A stretch of DNA of 17,452 nucleotides. Origin: Deltaproteobacteria bacterium. GTDB lineage: Bacteria > Desulfobacterota > Desulfobulbia > Desulfobulbales > BM004. Both the position numbers and the translations under genes were made by a program. The DNA is taken from contig JAFDCR010000162.1 of the NCBI GenBank assembly GCA_019312685.1, positions 1 through 17,452 of the forward strand, given 5' to 3'. Each line of letters opens with the position of its first letter. Position 1 is the stretch's first letter. This document shows, piece by piece, positions 1 through 6,498 of this stretch. The notes beneath the pieces were generated by a model, which saw nothing but the letters and a program-made list of their open reading frames with translations, did no database searches and was not told where the DNA came from.

Positions 1-938
1 AACGGCTTGGTCTGAAGACGGACAAAATGCTCGGTCTCAAGGAAAAACAGGGGGCTGCTGCAATTGGGCAAAGCAGTCTCATGCGCTCGTATGAGGATAT
101 CTTTGACGATTTGGGATACAAGGTCGCCCAGGTGCTTCTCACGCATGATGATCTTTCCAATAGAAATCGGTACCTGAATGTCTGCAATACCATCCTGACC
201 CTGCTTGATTGGAATATTATTCCGATCATTAATGAAAACGATACGGTCTCGGTCGAAGAGTTGCGCTTTGGCGACAATGATACTCTGGGAGCGTTGATTA
301 CCAATCTGATCGAGGCTGACCTGTTTATCTGTCTTACGGATGTTGCGGGGCTCTATACTGGTAATCCCATTGAGGATTCAGGGGCCAAGCCTGTTTATAC
401 GGTTGCAAAAATTGATAAAAAAATAAAAGCCATGGCCGGAAATGTTGTCGGAGCCCTTGGCACCGGCGGCATGCAGAGTAAAATCCAGGCGGCCCATATG
501 GTTTCAGCCCGCGGCGGGAGTTCATTTATAGGGTCCGGCCGTGAAAAGAATATTCTGCATAAGCTGTTTGCAAATAAGGCTGTCGGAACATTTTTTCTGC
601 CCCAGACGGAAAAAATGCAAAGCAGGAAACACTGGATTGCCTATGTTTTAAGGCCCAAGGGGAGCCTGGTTCTCGATCAGGGGGCCTGCCGGGCCGTTGT
701 TAAGGGCGGGAAAAGTTTATTGCCCTCTGGAATTTTAGAGGTTGTCGGAAATTTTAAAGTGGGTGATCCGGTCCAATGTCTTGACGCAAAGGGAAAAGCC
801 ATAGCCTCAGGATTGAGCAATTACAAGGCTGATGACCTCAATAAAATTAAGGGGCTCAAATCCCAGATGATTGAAGAGATTCTGGGATTTAAGGACAGTG
901 ACGAAGTTATACACAGGGACAACCTTGTGCTTCTTTAA
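1..938 (+). CDS. proB: Glutamate 5-kinase, 5'-truncated by the window edge
   Basis: ATP-dependent glutamate 5-kinase, the first step of proline synthesis, cytosolic. The reading frame is open from base 3, and codons before the ATG at 27 (R-L-G-L-K-T-D-K) match the usual region after the kinase N-terminus, so 27 is an internal methionine. By comparison with E. coli ProB (367 residues) roughly 55 N-terminal residues lie outside the window. Visible landmarks are EKQGAAAIGQ, the substrate segment IINENDTVS, GDNDTLGALI, and the glycine-rich GALGTGGMQSK loop, followed by a C-terminal PUA domain over about the last 90 residues (SLLPSGILEVVGNFKVGD, ending VIHRDNLVLL). It is followed after about 42 nt by proA on the same strand, so the two are probably co-transcribed. 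Family assignment is very secure. Confidence 0.96.
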   Translation, partial: RLGLKTDKMLGLKEKQGAAAIGQSSLMRSYEDIFDDLGYKVAQVLLTHDDLSNRNRYLNVCNTILTLLDWNIIPIINENDTVSVEELRFGDNDTLGALITNLIEADLFICLTDVAGLYTGNPIEDSGAKPVYTVAKIDKKIKAMAGNVVGALGTGGMQSKIQAAHMVSARGGSSFIGSGREKNILHKLFANKAVGTFFLPQTEKMQSRKHWIAYVLRPKGSLVLDQGACRAVVKGGKSLLPSGILEVVGNFKVGDPVQCLDAKGKAIASGLSNYKADDLNKIKGLKSQMIEEILGFKDSDEVIHRDNLVLL

Positions 939-980
939 CAGGAAAACAACGTCAACATACGAACTAATGGAGTGAAAAAC

Positions 981-2237
981 ATGTCCGTTCAGAATACAGT
1001 TGAATCTCTGGCTGTGGAAGCAAAAAAAGCGGCCAGGGAGGTGGCCTCCTTATCCACGACCAGCAAGAATAATGTTCTGCTGCGAATGGGTGAGGCGCTT
1101 CAGGAGCAGAAGGAATACATCCAGGCGGAGAACGAAAAAGACCTTGCCGCCGGCAGGGAAAAGGGGCTTTCGGCTGCCATGCTGGACCGGTTGGAGCTCT
1201 CTGATAAGGTTATAGAATCCATGATTGTCGGTCTGCGGGAAGTTGTTGCCCTGCCGGATCCGGTGGGCGAGGTCGATGAAATGGTCAAGAGGCCCAACGG
1301 TCTCATGGTCGGCCGCATGCGGATACCTTTGGGTGTAATCGGCATGATCTATGAGTCCAGGCCCAATGTGACGGTTGATGCTGCCGCGCTCTGCCTGAAG
1401 GCCGGAAATGCTATTTTGTTGCGGGGCGGATCAGAGGCACTTCATTCGAATTTGGCCCTGGCCAAGGTTCTGCAGGATGCCCTGGCCTCAGAAAAAATCA
1501 ATCCGGCCGCAGTCCAGGTGGTGCCGACCACTGATCGCGAGGCGGTGAATGTCCTGCTGTCCCTGGATGAATATATTGACCTGATCATTCCCAGGGGAGG
1601 GGAGGGGCTCATCCGGTTTGTGGCGGAAAACTCCAAGATTCCGGTACTCAAGCATTATAAGGGGGTCTGCCATGTGTTTGTCGATGCAGATGCCGACCTT
1701 GATATGGCCGTTGATATCGTCATGAACGGCAAGTGCCAGCGTCCCGGTGTCTGCAATGCCCTGGAAACCCTCCTGGTGCATAAGGACATTGCCCCGGTCT
1801 TTCTGCCGTTGGCTGCCGCAAAGCTTGTTGCGGCCTGGGTGGAACTGCGCGGTTGTCCCAGTACCAAGGAAATTCTGCCTGATATTAAGGATGCCGTGGA
1901 GGAGGACTGGCCTGCGGAATTTCTTGATCTGATCCTGGCCGTAAAAGTGGTTGACGATCTTGATGCTGCCATGGATCATATTGCCAGGTACGGTTCCCAG
2001 CATACGGAGGCCATTGTCACGAAAAGTTATGCCAACGCACAGCGCTTTATCAAGGAGGTTGATGCGTCGGCGGTTATGGCCAACGCCTCTACCCGGTTCA
2101 GTGACGGCGGTCAGTTCGGCCTGGGAGCGGAGATCGGGATCAGCACCACCAAGCTGCATGCTTACGGCCCCATGGGATTGAAAGAGCTTACCACCAGAAA
2201 GTTTATTGTTTACGGCGACGGCCAGGTGCGTACGTAA
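981..2237 (+). CDS. proA: Gamma-glutamyl phosphate reductase
   Basis: NADPH-dependent reduction of gamma-glutamyl phosphate to glutamate semialdehyde, the second step of proline synthesis. From the ATG at 981 the protein is 418 residues, matching the usual length of about 417. A GTG three codons upstream (972) is possible, but GGAG at 969-972 sits 8 nt before 981 and supports the later start. Aldehyde-dehydrogenase-fold landmarks are IPLGVIGMIYESRPNV, LKAGNAILLRGGSEA, the segment IIPRGGEGLIRFV, and the catalytic cysteine in QRPGVCNALETLL (about residue 258). The C-terminus has TRFSDGGQFGLGAEIGIST and the typical GPMGLKELTTRKF motif. It forms an operon-like pair with proB. No rho-independent terminator is visible just after the stop. 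Confidence 0.97.
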   Translation: MSVQNTVESLAVEAKKAAREVASLSTTSKNNVLLRMGEALQEQKEYIQAENEKDLAAGREKGLSAAMLDRLELSDKVIESMIVGLREVVALPDPVGEVDEMVKRPNGLMVGRMRIPLGVIGMIYESRPNVTVDAAALCLKAGNAILLRGGSEALHSNLALAKVLQDALASEKINPAAVQVVPTTDREAVNVLLSLDEYIDLIIPRGGEGLIRFVAENSKIPVLKHYKGVCHVFVDADADLDMAVDIVMNGKCQRPGVCNALETLLVHKDIAPVFLPLAAAKLVAAWVELRGCPSTKEILPDIKDAVEEDWPAEFLDLILAVKVVDDLDAAMDHIARYGSQHTEAIVTKSYANAQRFIKEVDASAVMANASTRFSDGGQFGLGAEIGISTTKLHAYGPMGLKELTTRKFIVYGDGQVRT

Positions 2238-2361
2238 TTTTTTAAATGTTTACATAATCAACCAGATAAACCGTTGTGTTCCATCTATACCAGGCAGATA
2301 TGTAAATATTGATTTAGTGAAGTTTATTAAAAAATACTTATTCTTTTAAACAGATTTTATG
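2238..2361. other. AT-rich spacer after proA
   Basis: This AT-rich stretch lies between the proA stop and the first palindromic element. I see no ORF with a ribosome binding site, no GC-rich stem followed by a T-run, and no recognisable operator. Confidence 0.5.
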
Positions 2362-2575
2362 TTCATTTTTGCTTGCCCAAAAACGAACCAAAAAGGGCAG
2401 CCGTCCACTTGGCCCCGCATAAATGCGGGACTGCCCTGCGCTGCTCGCAAAGAGAGGGCGTTTCGGAAAGTCGCTTGCGCTCTGCCGAACCGCTGATTCT
2501 CTCTTTACTCCGCTGCTCGGCGGCGTGAAATGGCTTTTTAAACCCAGAGCAAGTTTTTGTTTTTGGAACCCCAAA
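2362..2575. repeat. Nested palindromic intergenic element, copy 1
   Basis: This is a non-coding, highly palindromic stretch. A first hairpin has arms 2362-2371 and 2378-2387 (one mismatch) around the loop CTTGCC. A second has CCCGCA/TGCGGG arms at 2414-2419 and 2424-2429. A third, larger one has arms AAAGAGAG (2449-2456) and CTCTCTTT (2499-2506) enclosing TTCGG (2462-2466) and CCGAA (2485-2489). It ends in a T/A-rich segment (2531-2575) that partly mirrors the left end. The same order of hairpins, with different stem sequences, recurs at about 7956-8165. ORFs of 77-78 codons on the minus strand here look like the spurious ORFs often called in such repeats: no ribosome binding site, no domain. 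It is probably a dispersed MITE/REP-like repeat. Confidence 0.75.
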
Positions 2576-2608
2576 AAATGTTACATCAGATAAAAACAAC
2601 TTAACCCT

Positions 2609-2655
2609 TTCGGGGAGAACTTATGATCCACCATCATTTTGATGGTGGTTGTTAA
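2609..2655 (+). promoter_or_regulatory. Possible leader mini-ORF with overlapping hairpin upstream of nadD
   Basis: A GGGGAG sequence (2612-2617) lies 5 nt before an ATG at 2623 that opens a 10-codon ORF (MIHHHFDGGC, TAA at 2653). Most of the ORF is a perfect 9-bp hairpin, CCACCATCA/TGATGGTGG (2628-2636 and 2640-2648). The ORF is in the same frame as nadD, whose own start has only a weak Shine-Dalgarno sequence. It could couple or attenuate nadD translation, or be chance. Nothing shows it is translated. Confidence 0.35.
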
Positions 2656-2676
2656 AAATTATCTCCCAGAGTGAAT

Positions 2677-3357
2677 ATGGTGCAGGCAGCGGAAAGAAAA
2701 CAACAGATCGGTTTGCTGGGCGGCACCTTCGATCCGGTCCACAACGGCCATCTGGCAGTAGCCGGTTATGTCCTGCAGGCACTTGGTCTTGATGCCGTCT
2801 GGTTCATCCCTGCCGCCCTGCCGCCCCATAAGGACGGTCATGCCGACGGCCGGGATATCTCCGCATTTGCCCACCGGCTTGCCATGCTTCAAGCAGCTGT
2901 TGCGGAAATCAAATCATTTGTCGTATCCGATATCGAAGCAAAACGTTCAACTCCATCCTACTCAATTGATACCATCGAGATTATGCTGCCGCAGGTCGGC
3001 GATCAGGCGGATCTCCTGTTTATAATCGGTGCTGATGCCTTTCTGGAGATAGATACGTGGAAACGGTATAGGGAACTGCCGACACTTGTCAGTTTTGTAA
3101 TCATATCAAGGCCTAACTATTCGCCTGAGGCAATAGGGAAAATCATCAGCGAAAATTTCACCGGCTATCAATATGATCATTCCAGCGAAACCTGGAGTTC
3201 ACCGAACAGTAATGGTTCTTTCATCCTTCAGCACATGGAGCCGGTCCTTATATCTTCGACCGATATCAGGGAAAGAGTAAGAAAAGGAAAGGATATTAAT
3301 GGACTTGTACCTCCGGCAGTGGCGGACTATATAAGAACACACGGTCTTTATAAATAA
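2677..3357 (+). CDS. nadD: Nicotinate-nucleotide adenylyltransferase
   Basis: Transfers AMP from ATP to nicotinate mononucleotide, giving deamido-NAD in NAD synthesis; cytosolic. About 226 residues from the ATG at 2677. An upstream GTG (2671) and a GTG at 2680 are alternatives; a weak AGAG 5 nt before 2677 favours that ATG. The nucleotidyltransferase signature GGTFDPVHNGH is near the N-terminus, followed by the NadD-typical WFIPAALPPHK. The middle carries the conserved LLFIIGADAFLEIDTWKRY, and the C-terminus has the ISSTDIRERV phosphate-binding motif, then LVPPAVADYIRTHGLY. The order proB-proA-nadD is common in deltaproteobacteria, often followed by rsfS. Here rsfS is absent: a palindromic element and a convergent gene follow instead. 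Identity is secure, the exact start less so. Confidence 0.95.
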   Translation: MVQAAERKQQIGLLGGTFDPVHNGHLAVAGYVLQALGLDAVWFIPAALPPHKDGHADGRDISAFAHRLAMLQAAVAEIKSFVVSDIEAKRSTPSYSIDTIEIMLPQVGDQADLLFIIGADAFLEIDTWKRYRELPTLVSFVIISRPNYSPEAIGKIISENFTGYQYDHSSETWSSPNSNGSFILQHMEPVLISSTDIRERVRKGKDINGLVPPAVADYIRTHGLYK

Positions 3358-3379
3358 ATGTGCTTCTATACAATTCGCA

Positions 3380-3552
3380 GGTGAAGGAGGTGTTTTTCTT
3401 CGCTGGTTAACGGATTTCTTAAATTCTACGGATTGCTTCACTCTATTACGAAAACTCGGGGTTTCACCCTCAAACTGTTCGTAATAGGACGCTCCGCAAT
3501 TCCTTCAATTTTTACTAAATCCGTTAAAGGCTCAGCAAATACTCCTTTCACC
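3380..3552. repeat. Nested palindromic element between convergent genes
   Basis: Outer arms of about 55 bases (3380-3436 and 3497-3552) are imperfect inverted repeats; both contain AACGGATTT-type cores and begin GGTGAA in the inward direction. Inside is a perfect 10-bp stem, CTATTACGAA (3443-3452) with TTCGTAATAG (3478-3487), and an inner GGG/CCC pair. It fills most of the 290-base gap between the stop codons of nadD (+) and the oxidoreductase (-). Its sequence is unrelated to the element at 2362-2575. It could serve as a two-way transcription barrier, but it lacks a classic T-run. Confidence 0.7.
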
Positions 3553-3647
3553 CTCTACTACAAGTATTGTTATTAACTGTAAAGAGTTAAGAGACACATA
3601 AATTAATTCAGATTTGTCGGGCTTTGGCATTCGACGAAGCTGAACTC

Positions 3648-4763
3648 TCATTTTTCCATTTCCTGAAATTCCCGCATGAATTTCCGGTCAATATAATCCT
3701 TGATCCAGAAGGCCAGCCGTCCGTCGAACATCAGCGAATTTTTACCCAGGATACCCCTGCCGCCGCCGACGTTGAAAATGAGCAGGTAGGAGCCGCCCGG
3801 ATCAAACGGCTGGAGCTCTCCCTCTTCCAGGGAGACCATCAGGTTATGGTAAAGTACCGGATTTTCACGGACTGCATAGACACCCACCTTATCCAGGGGG
3901 CGGTCCTGGAAATATATACAGTCGCCGCCGCCGAAGATCTCCGGGTGTTCCGTGCATTGTAAGAATTTATTGACCAGCAGGCCGTTGTCAGGCCCGGTGG
4001 GAAGACCTGATTCCTTAAAGATGGTGGACGGCCGGACGCCGACGGCCAGAAAAATGATGTCGGCTTCATGGACAGCCCCTGACTCCAGGGTGATCCTACC
4101 TTTACTGACCTGTTTTGCATAATCCTGTTCAATGATCTTGACATCCCTTTTGTGCAGGGACCTGTAGGCCATATTTCTTATCCTCTCCGGGAAACGGGAC
4201 ATGAGACTGCTGCCGGCAAATATGGTTATTTCGGGCATGTAATTTCCCTGGTCCCTGGCAAGCTGCCAGACATTGCCGGCCAATTCCAGGGAAGACGGGC
4301 CGCCGCCGACAATCCCGACTGATATTTTCTTTTGGGTTATGAGCTCCAGAACCCTTGCCTGGGCCATCAGCAGGGTTTCAATCGGCTTTACGGAGAAGAT
4401 ATCAGTATGCTCGCCGTCTACCTGGTCCCAGGGGACGTAGCTGCCGGCATTAAATGAAAGGACGTCGTAGGATACGGGATCGCCCTTTTCAAGAAATACG
4501 GTTTTTGCTGCCGGGTCGATCTTGACGACTTTGTCGAGGATGAAACTGCCGCCCTGTTTCGTGACCACATGCTCAGTGGCAAAGCGGATATCATCCGGAG
4601 TGTATGTTCTGCTGAACATCCCGGGGCCCATGCCGGAGTAGTAATGATACTTGGAGGGGCCGATGACCGTGACCCTGTGGCCTTTTTCAATAAAAGTATG
4701 CAGGTGTTTCAGGGTCACCATGTGGGCATGACCGCCGCCGACAAGAACAAGATGTTTCTGCAT
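3648..4763 (-). CDS. FAD/NAD(P)H pyridine nucleotide oxidoreductase of the SelD-associated family
   Basis: A 371-residue class-II pyridine nucleotide-disulphide oxidoreductase-fold protein. The N-terminus HLVLVGGGHAHM is the FAD-binding Rossmann motif; a second GIVGGGPSSLELAG (about residues 153-166) is the NAD(P)H site; FGGGDCI (about 300) is the second FAD motif. The C-terminus (YLLIFNVGGGRGILGKNSL, then IKDYIDRKFMREF) is typical, from memory, of the family found alone or fused to the N-terminus of selenophosphate synthetase SelD. Start: GTG 4772, ATG 4769 and ATG 4763 are all in frame; AGGTG at 4776-4772 is well placed only for 4763. The gene lies 115 nt after the selenoprotein cytochrome gene on the same strand. 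A perfect TATAAT (4795-4790) suggests it could also have its own promoter, though no convincing -35 is seen. Substrate unknown; NDH-2-like quinone reduction is an alternative. Confidence 0.85.
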   Translation of the reverse strand: MQKHLVLVGGGHAHMVTLKHLHTFIEKGHRVTVIGPSKYHYYSGMGPGMFSRTYTPDDIRFATEHVVTKQGGSFILDKVVKIDPAAKTVFLEKGDPVSYDVLSFNAGSYVPWDQVDGEHTDIFSVKPIETLLMAQARVLELITQKKISVGIVGGGPSSLELAGNVWQLARDQGNYMPEITIFAGSSLMSRFPERIRNMAYRSLHKRDVKIIEQDYAKQVSKGRITLESGAVHEADIIFLAVGVRPSTIFKESGLPTGPDNGLLVNKFLQCTEHPEIFGGGDCIYFQDRPLDKVGVYAVRENPVLYHNLMVSLEEGELQPFDPGGSYLLIFNVGGGRGILGKNSLMFDGRLAFWIKDYIDRKFMREFQEMEK

Positions 4764-4878
4764 ATACATCACCTGTAGATTTGATTGATATTATAGAGAG
4801 TTAAACGCGACAATCTTTTCTCAGTTATATGGGAATATAAACTATCTCTTCTAAAATAGTAAAGAATCACCCGAGAAA

Positions 4879-6498
4879 TTATCTACTGCTGCTGGGGCAG
4901 GCGATCTTTTCAAGGTCGTTGGCATAATTGAATTCCTCATCCCGTTCAGGGGTATGGCACCGCAGACATACGGCCGGTTCCGGTTTCCTGGAGATTTTTG
5001 CGGGATCCTGACCTGCGATGTGAGTTATTCCGGGACCGTGACAGACTTCACAGCCGACCTGCTGTAATGTTGCCGGAAGTGAAAGCAGAACCGCATCATC
5101 TTCACTGATCCTGGTGTCCCTATATTCTGCAGTTACATGACAGGGGAGGCAGTCAAGGTTGAACTGCTGTCCCTGTTCAGCCAGGGTCTGGTAAGCGATT
5201 GCATGATCTGTCTTCTCCCAGAAATCGGTCTGCTCAGGATGGCACTGCGCACAGGTCCGCCAGCCTGAAAAAACAGAATTAATCCGGGACATCATTGCCC
5301 GGTCGGGAGATACGACTGTTTCTTCAGCTTTGCTCCTTCCTGCCAGGTTGACTCTTTCCTTGGTTGTGCTGACGATCCTTTCCACCTCAGCATGATCGGG
5401 CAGTTTTATATCAAGGGCGATAAAGTTGTTTTCAAAGGTTGAAAGCGCATGATCCGTATTTCTGAGATTGTCCTGTTCCTGCTTGAGGAGTTCAATTTGC
5501 GCAAGCAGACGTTCTCTTGTCTTGAGCAGATTCTGATAACTTCGGTTGCCGGGAAGGGCATCCTTCTTTTCACGTCGCTCGATCCGGCTTATGCGGCCGT
5601 TTATGCCGTCTAGTTCCTGTTTTTTCAAGGTCAGCTCCTTTACGGCGCCTTTTCTGCCCCAGGTTTTGGACGGTGTCCAGTCGATCAGCATCCAGCCGAG
5701 AAATTTGCCCTGTTTGCCGGTCTGGGCAATAAGGCTTTTGTTGGTTAATTCCGGGGATGTATTGCGGGAGCTGGGAGCTGATTGGATAATAAGATGGATG
5801 TTTTCCAGAGAGGCGGCGATCTCCCGGTTCAGTTTTACCGGGTTGTTGGATAAAAGAATAAGCAGATCGCATTGTGAAGCAAGTTCGGAAACCAGGCCGG
5901 GCAGCACCTCCTGCCAGGGAAGAATCGCGGCATCTTCATCATGCCGGAATAATGATCTGCCGTTTTGGCCGGTCAGGCCGATTACCCCGATTGTAAGATC
6001 TCCCAACGTCCGTATGAGACTGGTCTGGAAGATCGGTTTTCCATCTGTTTTAGAGACAAGATTTGCGGAAAGCCATTTGAATGTGGAGCGGGAAGCCTGT
6101 TCCCTGAGAAAGTGCAGACCGGCGGCCAGATCATTTCTTCCCACCGCAACCGCATCATGTTCCATCAGGTTGTAGGCATCAATGATACCCCCGGCGGTTA
6201 TTTCCGCCTGCTGAAGCAGGGCAGAGGGAAGGCTTTCACGCTTGAAAAGCAGATTGCCGCCGTCTACCGTAAGGTAGGGTGTATCATACAGCCCCCGGAT
6301 TTTTTCCAACTGGTATGCCTTTTTGGACAGACCGCCCAACTGTTGTTTTGATCAGCCGCATGGTTCTGTTTCTCCGACAACGTCATTGGAGAAAAAGAGC
6401 AACAGGTTGTGGTCGTCGCTGATCGCAGAATCGGCCCGAATGAATCCGGGCGGAACGAGAATCATAATTATAATGAGAAAGATCAAACGTCTCATCAT
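4879..6498 (-). CDS. Periplasmic tetrahaem cytochrome c with UshA-like domain; probable selenoprotein (TGA at codon 49 read as Sec)
   Basis: Reconstructed 539-residue protein. From the ATG at 6498 it reads a Sec signal peptide (MMRRLIFLIIIMILVPPGF, likely cleavage after IRA), then FFSNDVVGETEPCG, then TGA (6354-6352), then SKQQLGGLSKKAYQ in the same frame. Residues about 30-285 resemble the UshA/5'-nucleotidase metallophosphatase fold (ANLVSKTDGKPIF, GDLTIGVIGLTG), but the expected metal-ligand motifs are altered. Residues about 286-353 are charged and probably coiled coil. The C-terminus has four CxxCH haem sites: CAQCH 416, CLPCH 450, CEVCH 483, CLRCH 511, spaced as in cytochrome c554-like domains. 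AAAGGAG lies 7 nt before the ATG, which overlaps the rarA stop (ATGA). Starting at TTG 6339 would remove the signal peptide, although haem attachment occurs outside the cytoplasm. As I recall, homologues carry PCGC at this place, so Sec would replace Cys. A sequencing error turning a Cys codon into TGA is the main alternative. The substrate is unknown. Confidence 0.87.
6323..6354 (-). promoter_or_regulatory. Bacterial SECIS-like element following in-frame TGA
   Basis: The TGA (6354-6352) is followed by 12 nt and then a 6-bp stem, UUGGGC (6339-6334) paired with GUCCAA (6328-6323) with one G-U wobble, closing a 5-nt GGUCU loop (6333-6329). The loop begins 18 nt after the TGA. From memory the E. 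coli fdhF SECIS has the same loop at the same distance, including a U at position 17 and G23-U24 in the loop counted from the U of UGA; all three coincide here. This is the site that would recruit SelB-Sec-tRNA. It lies inside the coding sequence, as bacterial SECIS elements do. Confidence 0.83.

Noticed and set aside
1488..2159. A 223-codon minus-strand ORF opposite proA
   Set aside because: It is an antisense shadow of a well-conserved gene, with no domain and no ribosome binding site.
2338..2599. Two minus-strand ORFs of 78 codons
   Set aside because: They lie inside a palindromic repeat, overlap each other in different frames, and lack ribosome sites or recognisable domains.
2628..2648. 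The hairpin before nadD as an intrinsic terminator
   Set aside because: No T-run follows the stem on either strand.
4879..6339. Annotating the cytochrome as a 486-residue protein starting at TTG 6339
   Set aside because: It removes the signal peptide needed for haem attachment outside the cytoplasm and has no ribosome site; the TTG falls inside the SECIS stem.
6340..6498. A frameshift or pseudogene explanation for the broken cytochrome start
   Set aside because: Both sides of the TGA are in the same frame and both make sense in the family, so only one codon needs recoding.
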